Positions 17,439 through 26,075 of a stretch of DNA of 64,000 nt are shown here, one piece after another; position 1 is the stretch's first letter; the number at the start of each line of letters is the position of its first letter. This stretch comes from Pseudomonadales bacterium. Its GTDB lineage: Bacteria; Pseudomonadota; Gammaproteobacteria; Pseudomonadales; DC-out160. Position numbers and translations under genes: made by a program. The notes under the pieces are model-generated. The model ran no database searches, had not been told where the DNA came from, and saw only the letters and a program-made list of their open reading frames with translations. Location of the stretch: assembly GCA_019090455.1 (NCBI GenBank), contig JAHRWA010000103.1, positions 1 through 64,000 on the forward strand, written 5' to 3'.

Positions 17439-19360
17439 TACTGTTGCTCCCCAATATCATCGATTTTCCATTGAGCAAGCTGAGGTGAGTTTTCTCCGCT
17501 AGCAGAATTGAGCCTGATAAAAGTTTGAGGGCCGACCACACCATCTGGCGTAATGCCTTCCATTTTCTGAAACAACTTTATCTTCTCCTCCAGAATATCG
17601 TCATAATAAGATATGCCAATATTTAAGGTTTTATTCTCTTGGACCAACGCTAGCTTTTTACTTAGCCATTTCACTTCCGGCCCAATGGTTCCTAGTACAA
17701 TGGCACCGTGATATTTCGGTGGTAATCGCCACACGACGGTGTACTCACCCCGCCAATGCTGCAACAATGTTTCCGCATCAATTGTCCGCGTTACGCCAGC
17801 AATACTCAGCGTCGCCTGGTCACCCTCTAAACTCACCAAGGGTAAATAAAAATGTTGCCCTGAATCGATATAGAATTTAAGTACCGCTGGACGGTCTAAT
17901 AGACTCAAGTCACCTAACTGACCCGTTTTTTGCAAACAACCCATCCCCTTTCGATTAGCAAATTGGCAGGGGTCACCGCCATTTTTATTTACATTATAAT
18001 TCAGCTCCCAGCGATCAAAAATCACGTCGTAGGCATCGTACATGTCAAAGGCCAACTCGAAATTGTTTGGCCACAGCTGCTGTATCCAAATCGGTTGCGA
18101 TGACGATGAAATCTCTAGCTCGGGTAACGGAGACGGCATCACTCCCGCATTAACGTGGGCTACCATTGCCGGCTCTTCAAATTGTTTCTCTAGCTGTTCA
18201 TCTAAAAAGGTCAATTCCTTTTGCAACTCACTATCCATTGCAGCATAGGTATCATCCATCGATTGCCCTTCGAATTCCAAGGGAGCCATAATGCTCGTGG
18301 GTTTAATCTCCTTTATTTTTGAAACCAAACTCGGCTTTTTATCTAATTGCATTTTAGCTAACTGAGTCACCGGCTCCAGACCTAACCATGCGCCTAGGAG
18401 CATCAATCCCGGAACCATTAAAGCCAAGAAAAGCATTCCCGCAACACGTTGGAAAGAAAAGCCCGGACCCGTTCTAACAGGCATCAACCTGGCTTCCTTT
18501 CGCTTAAGGCTCCCTCTGCCCAGACTCGTATCACTGGTATCCCCTAAGACTTCTTTAGCCGCCCGCCTTAATGTTTTCTTATCAACTTCCCCCTTATTTT
18601 GAACGTAAGCCCCAAGTAAAGCCCTGTCACAAACGACGTTGATAATTCGAGGTATGCCGCCACTAATTTTGTGCAAACACTTAATAACAGGGACGCTAAA
18701 AATCTCCCGCTGTGTCCCCGCAATTGCCAATCGGTGAGTGACATATGCTTTAGTCTCTTCAAGGCTAAGCTGCTCGAGATGAAAGCGTGCAGTAATGCGT
18801 TGTGCTAATTGTCTCAATTCGGGTTTTGCAAAAAGGTCCCTTAATTCAGGCTGACCAATGAGTACGATCTGTAGCAATTTACGTTTATTCGTTTCCAAAT
18901 TCGTTAACAATCGGATCTGCTCTAACACATCGATAGAGAGGTTTTGAGCTTCATCAATGATAAGCAATGTCTTCCGACCTTCGGCATGAGCAAGCAGTAG
19001 ATACTCATTGATCGCATCTACGTATTCTTTCACGCCGTCTTTACTCAAGCCCAAGATGCCGCCCTTCGTGTGCTTAACCTGCAATTCATCACAGATTGCC
19101 GCTAGCAACTCAATTACCGATAGTTTGGGATTGAGGATAAAGGCCACATTGGTATCTTCTGGAACCTGCTCCAAGAAACACCGACAGACGGTTGTTTTAC
19201 CCGTACCCACCTCACCCGTTAGGGTAATAAATCCATCTTTTTTGATGCCATAGACCAAATGAGCCAACGCTTCATGGTGTTGACGGCTCATATACAAATA
19301 GTGAGGGTTAGGCGCGATAGAAAAGGGTTCGTCGTTTATCCCGAAGAATTTCTTATACAT
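17438..19360 (-). CDS. gspA: General secretion pathway ATPase GspA (ExeA-like)
   Basis: This is a 640-residue inner-membrane AAA ATPase with a periplasmic peptidoglycan-binding domain. The N-terminal ATPase has the Walker A GEVGTGKTT near 48-56 and Walker B LLIIDEAQN near 131-139. A membrane span follows (about 306-328, RVAGMLFLALMVPGLMLLGA). The C-terminal third ends in a PG_binding_1 domain containing IKLFQKMEGITPDGVVGPQT. The order ATPase, span, binding domain is that of ExeA. It pairs with gspB for secretin assembly, so a GspD must be encoded elsewhere. Confidence 0.9.
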   Translation of the reverse strand: MYKKFFGINDEPFSIAPNPHYLYMSRQHHEALAHLVYGIKKDGFITLTGEVGTGKTTVCRCFLEQVPEDTNVAFILNPKLSVIELLAAICDELQVKHTKGGILGLSKDGVKEYVDAINEYLLLAHAEGRKTLLIIDEAQNLSIDVLEQIRLLTNLETNKRKLLQIVLIGQPELRDLFAKPELRQLAQRITARFHLEQLSLEETKAYVTHRLAIAGTQREIFSVPVIKCLHKISGGIPRIINVVCDRALLGAYVQNKGEVDKKTLRRAAKEVLGDTSDTSLGRGSLKRKEARLMPVRTGPGFSFQRVAGMLFLALMVPGLMLLGAWLGLEPVTQLAKMQLDKKPSLVSKIKEIKPTSIMAPLEFEGQSMDDTYAAMDSELQKELTFLDEQLEKQFEEPAMVAHVNAGVMPSPLPELEISSSSQPIWIQQLWPNNFELAFDMYDAYDVIFDRWELNYNVNKNGGDPCQFANRKGMGCLQKTGQLGDLSLLDRPAVLKFYIDSGQHFYLPLVSLEGDQATLSIAGVTRTIDAETLLQHWRGEYTVVWRLPPKYHGAIVLGTIGPEVKWLSKKLALVQENKTLNIGISYYDDILEEKIKLFQKMEGITPDGVVGPQTFIRLNSASGENSPQLAQWKIDDIGEQQ

Positions 19361-19423
19361 AATATCGAAGGTGATTTATTTTTTTGAGTTCATCTAAAGG
19401 TGAATGACAACCAAGCATGTTTT

Positions 19424-19483
19424 GTTTCTACAGATAGTGTTTCTACAGATAGTGTTTCTACAGATATTGATTCTGCAGGTGAT
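19424..19483. repeat. Four 15-bp tandem repeats upstream of gspA
   Basis: GTTTCTACAGATAGT is repeated at 19424-19438 and 19439-19453, with a third near-copy at 19454-19468 and a degenerate fourth at 19469-19483. It lies in the spacer between the DUF4112 stop and the gspA start. A short minus-strand frame across it is only the repeat read as VETLS pentapeptides, so I treat the region as non-coding. Confidence 0.8.
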
Positions 19484-19615
19484 TCCGTAGGCACTCTCCA
19501 TTTCCTGTAAAAATTGCCTATATAAATCATCTTTATAAATTGTCTGTAAGCTTGGAATATTTTTATTATCTTATAGCCGTAAATCCGCATAATTGCTATG
19601 TCACTGCATAGACCT

Positions 19616-20161
19616 TCAAAAGGCCATTTCTAATCCTGGCATGACGGTAAGAACAAAGTAAAACCCGAGACACAAGGCAAACAGCAAAAGAGACGAGAAA
19701 ACGAATACCGGCAATGCACTACTTTGCGCGCTAACGACGCCCTCTTTTGCCGTTACCAATCTCTCACTTTCAACACCGTACTCCATTAGGCGGATATCAA
19801 TATATTCTTCCAGCATGTCGAAATTTTTACGATTCGAGCGCCATATTACGTCAAAAAAATCGCCTATCACAGGAATCAAACCCACTAGCAGTTCAATCAC
19901 AATATTACCCATCATTTTAAACACTAGGGACCTGGGTGCTCCTATCCGTATTGCATGCCAAATCAAAACTGTAGACAAGATACCCCCCACAATATCCCCC
20001 AGTACGGGCACCACTCCAAAAATGGCATCCAGGCCAACCCGAATTCCCACGATAGGAATCCGAATGGCCTCATCCAATAATACCGTCCATCTGCGCATGG
20101 CGTTTTTGCGACGAGTGAGGTTTTTGATGTGATTCTGATTCAAGTCATTTCTCGTTTCCAC
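19616..20161 (-). CDS. DUF4112 family membrane protein
   Basis: A 181-residue integral membrane protein of unknown function. The family pattern is clear: an amphipathic IPIVGIRVGLDAIFGVVPVLGD region (about 37-58) and a repeat-like LVGLIPVIGDFFDVIWRSNRKN (about 92-114). A final span near 150-175 (FVFSSLLLFALCLGFYFVLT) ends the protein. The GTG start has a GGGGGAAGTA ribosome site and overlaps the YbgC-like gene by 17 bp, so the two are cotranslated. The family occurs widely in bacteria and archaea without a known role. Confidence 0.85.
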   Translation of the reverse strand: METRNDLNQNHIKNLTRRKNAMRRWTVLLDEAIRIPIVGIRVGLDAIFGVVPVLGDIVGGILSTVLIWHAIRIGAPRSLVFKMMGNIVIELLVGLIPVIGDFFDVIWRSNRKNFDMLEEYIDIRLMEYGVESERLVTAKEGVVSAQSSALPVFVFSSLLLFALCLGFYFVLTVMPGLEMAF

Positions 20162-20567
20162 TACTTCCCCCTAATATAAAGTCGATAACCTCTTCCGGTA
20201 TAGGTTGCAGTTTTTTATTCTCGTCCAAACAGACCATTTCGATGGTACCTACGACTGCTGCCCTCTTTGCTCCTGTAACCCAGAGCGTTTGATCCCAGAG
20301 CGTCTTGTATTTCCCATCAAGACGCACCCGTGTTCGGACATCACACATATCCGCATATTCCACACCATCTTGCATGGTCATAGCGGCTTTATACACGGCA
20401 AAGACTAACCCTCTCTCCCGCCACAGACGCGCGAGCGTCTCACTACTAATGACGTGTTCCCGCGCCCTCTCGAAAAACTTAAGAAAATTGGGATGATAAA
20501 CCACACCTGAATGATCCGTATCCTCATAATAAATTTGTACAGGTAGATGATGGATCTTGCTCCACAT
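20145..20567 (-). CDS. ybgC: YbgC-type acyl-CoA thioesterase
   Basis: This is a single hot-dog domain, 140 residues, that hydrolyses acyl-CoA thioesters. The active-site motif YYEDTDHSGVVYHPNFLKF lies at about 14-32, with the catalytic Asp and the family YHPNYL-like run. In many proteobacteria ybgC begins the tol-pal operon, but here tol-pal genes are absent and the gene is followed by DUF4112. A repeat block lies just upstream, and no strong ribosome site is visible. Confidence 0.82.
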   Translation of the reverse strand: MWSKIHHLPVQIYYEDTDHSGVVYHPNFLKFFERAREHVISSETLARLWRERGLVFAVYKAAMTMQDGVEYADMCDVRTRVRLDGKYKTLWDQTLWVTGAKRAAVVGTIEMVCLDENKKLQPIPEEVIDFILGGSSGNEK

Positions 20568-20591
20568 ACAGTTTGTATCCCTATGTCGTTA

Positions 20592-20640
20592 TCACGTATT
20601 AGTTAAATGTCACGGTATTAGTTAAATTTCACAGTATTAG
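20592..20640. repeat. Three direct repeats of about 18 bp upstream of ybgC
   Basis: TCACGTATTAGTTAAAT-like copies begin at 20592, 20610 and 20629 (period 18-19 bp). They lie 25 bp upstream of the ybgC-like start, so they may overlap its promoter. Confidence 0.7.
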
Positions 20641-20786
20641 ATAGCTGCCACAATCGATAAATATGAGTGGCGATCGGCAACCTATTCTAACAGGCTAGAT
20701 TCTGGCGGGCTATATTCTATACAGACGAGATATGGCTAAGGTTTCGCTGAGGATATTTTGCTTAGGTAAATGAGGAGGGGCGGGAG

Positions 20787-21638
20787 TTAATGAAACGCTT
20801 TCCGGTTTTGATCAAGACCATCCCAAAAGGATTTCACTCCATCTAACATTTCATTGGCTCGAAAAATAAAGGCATCTTCGTTTACATTGTGGGTAAAGTA
20901 ATAGCACTCTAACTCTTGCCGAACTTGCTTCCCATGAACGTGCTCAAACTTGATATGAGAGGTGAATGAAGCCAGCGGCAATGCCTCCACTTTATTTTTC
21001 GCTTTGAACTTAACTAACCCTTCAACCAAATGATCCCAATAGCCAGCAGCGGCCCAACTATCCATGGCATAAGAAGCAGCGGTTGCAGTTAAACAACATT
21101 TGTCTCCCACTAATCGAGACAATTCATCACAAAAAAACAAGGTTGAGACAGAACCATGATGACGCTTGCCCATGTCGGAAAACCCCAGCCCCAATTCCTC
21201 CCCCATTTTTAGCAACCATTCATAGTGAGTACCTCGCTCTTCACCATCGGCACTCGCAATATCACCCACTTCTTGCGCAAGATTCTCTGTCGCAGATCTT
21301 AGGGCCGCTACGGTTTCTGCATTTTGCATTTTTTCTAGTTGTGCGGATAAGGACAAATTGGCGAATACGGAAAACTGAACGATAAACTGTTTTACCTGGG
21401 ATAAGTCCATCTCTCCCTGACGAAACCAGTTGCAATATTCATTAAATCGAATAACAGGATGATTGGATAAATCACGATCCAAGGTCATGACAAACTCTTG
21501 TAGACCTTCCACTTTATCGAGCGAAAATTCCTTACTTTTAAGGCACTCCACCGTAGATTGGCTGAGCCATTCAAGATGATGGTCTCTGGAAAATTGTGCT
21601 AAATCGTGAGACATAACCGACTCGGAAGAAAGCACCAT
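20787..21638 (-). CDS. Heme-oxygenase-like diiron or TenA-fold protein
   Basis: This 283-residue protein appears to be helical throughout and resembles iron-containing redox enzymes of the heme-oxygenase-like fold. Supporting segments are VQFSVFANLSLSAQLEKM (near 86-103), GTHYEWLL (near 136-143) and the C-terminal FTSHIKFEHVHGKQVRQEL (near 226-244). The last has the H-x(4)-E-x(2)-H spacing expected of metal ligands. No substrate can be inferred. It stands alone between gspM and the ybgC-like gene, all on the minus strand, and is separated from gspM by a spacer with a 21-bp tandem repeat. A TenA-type non-metal role remains possible. Confidence 0.55.
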   Translation of the reverse strand: MVLSSESVMSHDLAQFSRDHHLEWLSQSTVECLKSKEFSLDKVEGLQEFVMTLDRDLSNHPVIRFNEYCNWFRQGEMDLSQVKQFIVQFSVFANLSLSAQLEKMQNAETVAALRSATENLAQEVGDIASADGEERGTHYEWLLKMGEELGLGFSDMGKRHHGSVSTLFFCDELSRLVGDKCCLTATAASYAMDSWAAAGYWDHLVEGLVKFKAKNKVEALPLASFTSHIKFEHVHGKQVRQELECYYFTHNVNEDAFIFRANEMLDGVKSFWDGLDQNRKAFH

Positions 21639-21786
21639 AACTCGACCACCCTAATTATTGTTTGATTTTAAACCATACTTCAGTTTAGATGACTACTATT
21701 TAACCATCAAACTTTTAATCACCAAACAATTCAAAATTTTTCTTCTTTCCCCCCTCTAAAAGTCATTGATATATCCCAATATTCTA

Positions 21787-21828
21787 ATCTAGCTAAAGGA
21801 ATGATTGATCTAGCTAAAGGAACGATTG
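21787..21828. repeat. 21-bp tandem duplication downstream of gspM
   Basis: The 21-mer starting ATCTAGCTAAAGGAA occurs at 21787-21807 and 21808-21828 with one difference. It lies in the spacer between gspM and the heme-oxygenase-like gene and is an evident recent slippage duplication. Confidence 0.8.
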
Positions 21829-21875
21829 AGATGGTTTACTGAAATAACTGAACAACTAGTTTAGCCAAATAACCG

Positions 21876-22403
21876 TTATCCCGATAAGATTATTGTCGCA
21901 TTTATCTTACCGATTTCACTTTGAGATTCCACGGTGATGTTGGCAATCACGACGCCATAGGTATTCTTGAGCACCGCCAACCATTTGAGCATTCCATCAA
22001 AAGAGACGTTTTCCAACCAAATCCGAATCCCATCATCTCCTTTAGGCTCAAATCGCTTTAAGGAAATGCCATTTTGGCTAGAGGTGGAATTCACCAAAGA
22101 TAAAATTGATTTTCCCCCTCGACTACCGGCATTAGCGCCAGACGATTTAGACACTGTTTTTGCCACGCTCTCGTTGGCTTCCATCCACGCGATCAATTTA
22201 GCTTTACTTTGATAACGTGCATAAGCTTGATCAGATCCTTGATTAATCGGATTCCAGATAAGATAAAAGAATGCCACGCAACTGAGAAAAAACGAAAGCG
22301 CCACCAGTGCGGTTTGCTCTCTTGGCGCCAGTGAGTAGAATTTAATTTTAAGGTCTGCAATCTGACGTTTCAAATTCGCCACACTATCAACTGTATCTTC
22401 CAT
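21876..22403 (-). CDS. gspM: Type II secretion system protein M
   Basis: GspM is an inner-membrane platform subunit that pairs with GspL. The 175 residues fit the family: a short cytoplasmic N-terminus containing SLAPREQTALVALS, one membrane span (about 33-52) and a periplasmic ferredoxin-like domain ending in VESQSEIGKINATIILS. It is the last gene of the gspE-M operon, starting 4 bp after the gspL stop. There is no gspN or gspO after it. Confidence 0.88.
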   Translation of the reverse strand: MEDTVDSVANLKRQIADLKIKFYSLAPREQTALVALSFFLSCVAFFYLIWNPINQGSDQAYARYQSKAKLIAWMEANESVAKTVSKSSGANAGSRGGKSILSLVNSTSSQNGISLKRFEPKGDDGIRIWLENVSFDGMLKWLAVLKNTYGVVIANITVESQSEIGKINATIILSG

Positions 22404-22407
22404 CAGG

Positions 22408-23826
22408 CTATCCCTTAATCCGCAATCTGGCTTTCACTTTATCCGCATCTTTCGTCGCAGCATCAATTGTCACCGTTAACCCAGACTGTTCAATTTGATT
22501 TTTCAGTGTTTCCAGGTCTGTAAAGTCACTGATTAACATATCCACGCGAAGGCCACCTTGCTTAGCGTCATAGGTAACACGCTTTAAAATAACAGTCTCT
22601 TTCTTCTTTTTATTGAAATTGTAAACAAACTGTCCCGTAGAGCCGAGTAATGGCACAAACCCCACGTTCGTATCAGCACCCCCAGCTTGTCTAATGAAAG
22701 AACTCATTTGTTTTTTTACATTTCTGACTTTCTTAACGTGAGGAAAGAGCGTTCTAAAGTGAGCTATTGATTGATCATCAAGCGCATCCGCTTTTTGATT
22801 ATAATAATAAGTTTGCCCTAACTGCCCGCCCAAAAAGAGTACCATCCACGCGGTGAATAACGCAGCGGCCGGTTTCCATTTAAATTTCGACCCCATCTTG
22901 ATGGTTTCTTGTTTGTATTCTCCCTGCAATAAATTCAGACTGTCTTTTTCCGCGTTGGCTGTACACAGGTTTTCACAAAGCACTTCAAAGGCTGAAGTTG
23001 AAATATACTGCCGCTCCACCAACACCGGAAACTCCCTATCCTCGGATGATTGCAGCGCAATAAGTTCATTTTCAGCCAAATTAACCGCTAGATTCGCTTT
23101 TTCATCTTCTTCTACATAATGAAATTGAATGGTGATGTCACCATCGGTAAATTGATTTCCGGCTATGGCATCTTCTAGCGTCGCACTTAACAGAGTGGCG
23201 GTTTGATCCGCCTGAAAAGCCAGCCCATTTTTTTGCCCCGTTCGCAACAGTACTCGGTCATCACAAAACAGTACGGTCCATACTTTTTCATCAATAGGCG
23301 CGAGTAACACGTCAGGCACCAACATCTCAGTGCGAAGCCGATTTTGGGCCAACAACGCTATCCAGTTTTCTAACAATTCCCGATTAACAATGGCCACATT
23401 GGTCGGTTTACTCTTACGTTTGGCACCTAACGCGAAATGAACAAATTCAACATCTTCAGTGAGATTATCCTCAAGCATGAAAGGCAATGCTCTCGCGATA
23501 TGCTTAGCTTGAGTGGAGGGTAGTACGACCTCTGTCAGGCAGATTTCTTCACTGGGTACAATAGCAATGACTTTCAACATAGGATTAGGGATCGAACTGG
23601 CACGGATCGTTTCCGGCAGTTGCCCTACCACTTCATCAAGATTGCATTCTTTCGGCCCCGCCAATAGCTGCTCTTCCCGGTACAGAGCCCACTTTACGCG
23701 AGGAGACTGAACAGACGGAGATGCATTCTCAGATGAGTTATCAGCATCACTGTCCTGCGAATCACTATTGAGAGGTGGAGACATAATGCCTCTATCAATC
23801 ATTTGCACAAATAGGCGATCGGTCAC
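22408..23826 (-). CDS. gspL: Type II secretion system protein L
   Basis: GspL links the cytoplasmic ATPase GspE to the inner-membrane platform. The 472 residues have an actin-like cytoplasmic domain (about 45-290, with ALPFMLEDNLTEDVEFVHFA as signature), a span near 316-335 and a periplasmic C-terminal domain. The first 44 residues form an extra hydrophilic extension rich in Ser, Asp and Pro. It starts 11 bp after the gspK stop. Confidence 0.9.
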   Translation of the reverse strand: MTDRLFVQMIDRGIMSPPLNSDSQDSDADNSSENASPSVQSPRVKWALYREEQLLAGPKECNLDEVVGQLPETIRASSIPNPMLKVIAIVPSEEICLTEVVLPSTQAKHIARALPFMLEDNLTEDVEFVHFALGAKRKSKPTNVAIVNRELLENWIALLAQNRLRTEMLVPDVLLAPIDEKVWTVLFCDDRVLLRTGQKNGLAFQADQTATLLSATLEDAIAGNQFTDGDITIQFHYVEEDEKANLAVNLAENELIALQSSEDREFPVLVERQYISTSAFEVLCENLCTANAEKDSLNLLQGEYKQETIKMGSKFKWKPAAALFTAWMVLFLGGQLGQTYYYNQKADALDDQSIAHFRTLFPHVKKVRNVKKQMSSFIRQAGGADTNVGFVPLLGSTGQFVYNFNKKKKETVILKRVTYDAKQGGLRVDMLISDFTDLETLKNQIEQSGLTVTIDAATKDADKVKARLRIKG

Positions 23827-23837
23827 GAAATTACCTT

Positions 23838-24866
23838 TTAGTTCGCTTTAGTTTTTATATAGTGAAATTTTTTGCCTCGGTCACGCATAATGACTCGCAT
23901 TGGATTATCCTTATCCGGCTGCCTCGGTCGATAAATCACACTTTTATTCGTTATGGTTCTTTGGTTAATTGTAACTGTAGCTGTTAATAAAAAATACTCA
24001 CTGTACGCCACGGCGGGAAACACCAATTGCTTCGGTGCTGGACTGCCTGCAATCACCGCTGCCGCTGGAATCTGGCTCGGATCATCCCACCCTTTTTTCG
24101 GTCGATCCGTGACTATTGCTGTCGCGCCATCCGCCCTCAGTAAGCCAGCTAAAGTAGTGTCAACGGTATTAATATTCAGAGGCGTATCGGGAGGAAGAAA
24201 GACGATATATTCTTCCAGCTCCGCGATATCTTCATCTGAGAAACCGCGAACTAGCCTTAATTCACTGATATTCGTCATGTAGTTATTGGATGTGCGGTAC
24301 GCTACCTCCAACCCCTGATAATAATAGTCTTCACCCTCAACTAGGGCATCATCTTCATCATTTTGGTCCATCCATTCCATCACTAGATTTAACATATCAT
24401 CTGTGGGAAAGGCGTTTTCTTCTGCCTTTGGTAAACCCAATTCGTCCATCAATCCTTTGAATAATAGTTTTGCTTCTGCGACCACAACCGGATTACTCGA
24501 CCTCAACGCGTTGAGATTTAGCTTCCCTTGTAATTCCGTAATGCTTGCTGTTACTGCACCTCCATCCACCGGAAGCGATTTTTCCCCATGCCACTCCTCG
24601 TCAAGATGGTCTATTTCATCGCCCTTTCTGTTGTCACGTTTTAGATCTTCCAACAATGCGTCAAATGCAATGGCCTCTGCTGCCGAAGCATAAAGATAAG
24701 CCTGGTCCCTGGACAGGATATTGATGGTACGGCGAATATCGATATGTTGCCGTTCTTGCATTTCAACCGCGAGTACACTGCACACGGCAAAAATTAGTAG
24801 CACACTGATAAGCGCGGTGCCCGATTGTTTGCTTTTGTTTCTTTTGATGAGACGACACATCATCAC
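23838..24866 (-). CDS. gspK: Type II secretion system minor pseudopilin K
   Basis: This is the large tip pseudopilin (342 aa). The prepilin leader ends at SGTALISVLL. As is normal for GspK, the Glu at position 5 of the mature protein is absent. A hydrophobic helix follows and then the large globular head with KLNLNALR, the alpha domain and the two helix-hairpin-helix-like segments (NINTVDTTLAGLL). The start overlaps the gspJ stop by 4 bp. Confidence 0.9.
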   Translation of the reverse strand: MMMCRLIKRNKSKQSGTALISVLLIFAVCSVLAVEMQERQHIDIRRTINILSRDQAYLYASAAEAIAFDALLEDLKRDNRKGDEIDHLDEEWHGEKSLPVDGGAVTASITELQGKLNLNALRSSNPVVVAEAKLLFKGLMDELGLPKAEENAFPTDDMLNLVMEWMDQNDEDDALVEGEDYYYQGLEVAYRTSNNYMTNISELRLVRGFSDEDIAELEEYIVFLPPDTPLNINTVDTTLAGLLRADGATAIVTDRPKKGWDDPSQIPAAAVIAGSPAPKQLVFPAVAYSEYFLLTATVTINQRTITNKSVIYRPRQPDKDNPMRVIMRDRGKKFHYIKTKAN

Positions 24867-25546
24867 GACGGCGGCTCCGCTACCACAAGGAACTGCCTTA
24901 TAATAGAACCGAATCTTTCGGTCAATAATTTAATTTCAATCACTTGGGGAAAGGGGTCAGGTGAATAAGAAGCCGTATTGGCGGCATTAGGAGTTGTAAC
25001 TTGGCTCCCATTTGGAGGCCACGTATCCATCCATTCACTACCTTGTTGCGCATCCATTTTTAAGTAACGAAAGCTCAATTCAGTAACCCCTTTTATCAAA
25101 GGAAGAGAGGTGGGCATACTATCGCTAGATCGATCCATCATAAGCCAATGAGATCGCACCAAGGCTCCCTCCTCTAAGGTATAGCGTACCCGCTGCAATT
25201 CACTACGTCGTGATTTACTAAAGGGGGACAGCGTCCAGCCCACTTTGGAAAATTCGATTTCTCCCGTAGTTGGCGCTATGAGAGAACGTTGATAATCGCC
25301 AAATTGATCTCTTATAGTCCTCTGCGCAATTTGCTCAAAATCAATGGAAACGATTGCCAACCCTCGCTGGATCTCTTTCAGTGCGGCAGCTTGGATATCG
25401 GTTTTATCTTTTACTGCAATGACGGATTGGAATAACGTGAAGGTTCCGAGACTGATGACGGCAAATATCGCCACGGAGACAATCAGCTCTATGAGGGTAA
25501 ACCCAGGAGATGTGAGAATAAACTTGCGGGAAACAGAATTCACCAA
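24863..25546 (-). CDS. gspJ: Type II secretion system minor pseudopilin J
   Basis: This 227-residue prepilin has its leader cleaved before FTLIELIVSVAIF (after Gly15), and Glu5 is retained. It forms the GspI-J-K tip with its neighbours. The head domain includes a Tyr/Arg-rich beta region and the family's RFLSLPL-like LLTERFGSIIR. The start overlaps the gspI stop by 7 bp, giving translational coupling. Confidence 0.9.
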   Translation of the reverse strand: MVNSVSRKFILTSPGFTLIELIVSVAIFAVISLGTFTLFQSVIAVKDKTDIQAAALKEIQRGLAIVSIDFEQIAQRTIRDQFGDYQRSLIAPTTGEIEFSKVGWTLSPFSKSRRSELQRVRYTLEEGALVRSHWLMMDRSSDSMPTSLPLIKGVTELSFRYLKMDAQQGSEWMDTWPPNGSQVTTPNAANTASYSPDPFPQVIEIKLLTERFGSIIRQFLVVAEPPS

Positions 25547-26070
25547 GCCTTTTCTCCGATATACCCCACCAACACCGAAGCCGTTTTGATGTCACTACCA
25601 ATGCCGGCAGCTTTTAGGCCAACCTTGATTTCAATTTTTCGTAATGTTTTTAGACTCGTTTTTGAAATAACCGTCTTCACTTCCCACTCTCGCTCTGCCA
25701 TTTCTACTTTTCGGTCTTGAGTTCCGAGGCGAGGCCAACCCGGCAGGGCCTGTATCTCTACCATTTTATTCATCGCGACCCAATGAGCCATGGTTTTTTC
25801 TTCCAACCGAGCGGCGTTTAATAAATTTTGTTCCGTTACCGAATATAGGCCTATGGAAGCAACGGCAAAAACGGCCAAAGCCACTAACACCTCTATGAGC
25901 GTAAATCCTTTCGTCTTTAGCTGCCCGGTTTCTATAGACCTAGCCTTTATGCCCCTCCACTCCTGGCACCTAGAATCTATTTTTCTAGAATCCATGTTTC
26001 TAGAATCGAATATGCTAGAAACTATTGAATTGGAACCTATTGATTTAGAACCTATGGAATTAGAACCCAT
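25540..26070 (-). CDS. gspI: Type II secretion system minor pseudopilin I with long repeat-derived leader
   Basis: This minor pseudopilin has the prepilin cleavage site KG^FTLIEVLVALAVFAV and retains Glu5. Normal leaders are under about 20 residues; this one is 55, because a seven-unit 15-bp tandem array has been drawn into the 5' end (GSNSI, GSKSI, GSNSI, then DSR-type pentapeptides). The ATG at 26070 overlaps the gspH stop by 11 bp and has GGAG 9 nt upstream, so it is the best start. An internal ATG at 25995 lacks such a site. If it is used, the leader would be 30 residues. Confidence 0.85.
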   Translation of the reverse strand: MGSNSIGSKSIGSNSIVSSIFDSRNMDSRKIDSRCQEWRGIKARSIETGQLKTKGFTLIEVLVALAVFAVASIGLYSVTEQNLLNAARLEEKTMAHWVAMNKMVEIQALPGWPRLGTQDRKVEMAEREWEVKTVISKTSLKTLRKIEIKVGLKAAGIGSDIKTASVLVGYIGEKAW

Positions 26071-26075
26071 CCTCT
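25971..26075. repeat. Seven 15-bp tandem repeats across the gspH-gspI junction
   Basis: Units at 25971, 25986, 26001, 26016, 26031, 26046 and 26061 follow the pattern TAGAAYCYATNNNNN on the plus strand. The array covers the gspH stop codon and the gspI start codon and encodes most of the gspI leader as pentapeptides. Being multiples of three bases, it stays in frame. Confidence 0.85.

Noticed and set aside
19390-19590. 66-codon minus-strand frame upstream of gspA
   Set aside because: Its 3' part is a 15-bp tandem repeat read as VETLS pentapeptides and it has no recognisable fold or ribosome site.
25971-26075. Possible CRISPR-like array
   Set aside because: The 15-bp units are contiguous, with no unique spacers, and no cas genes are present. 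It is a coding tandem repeat.
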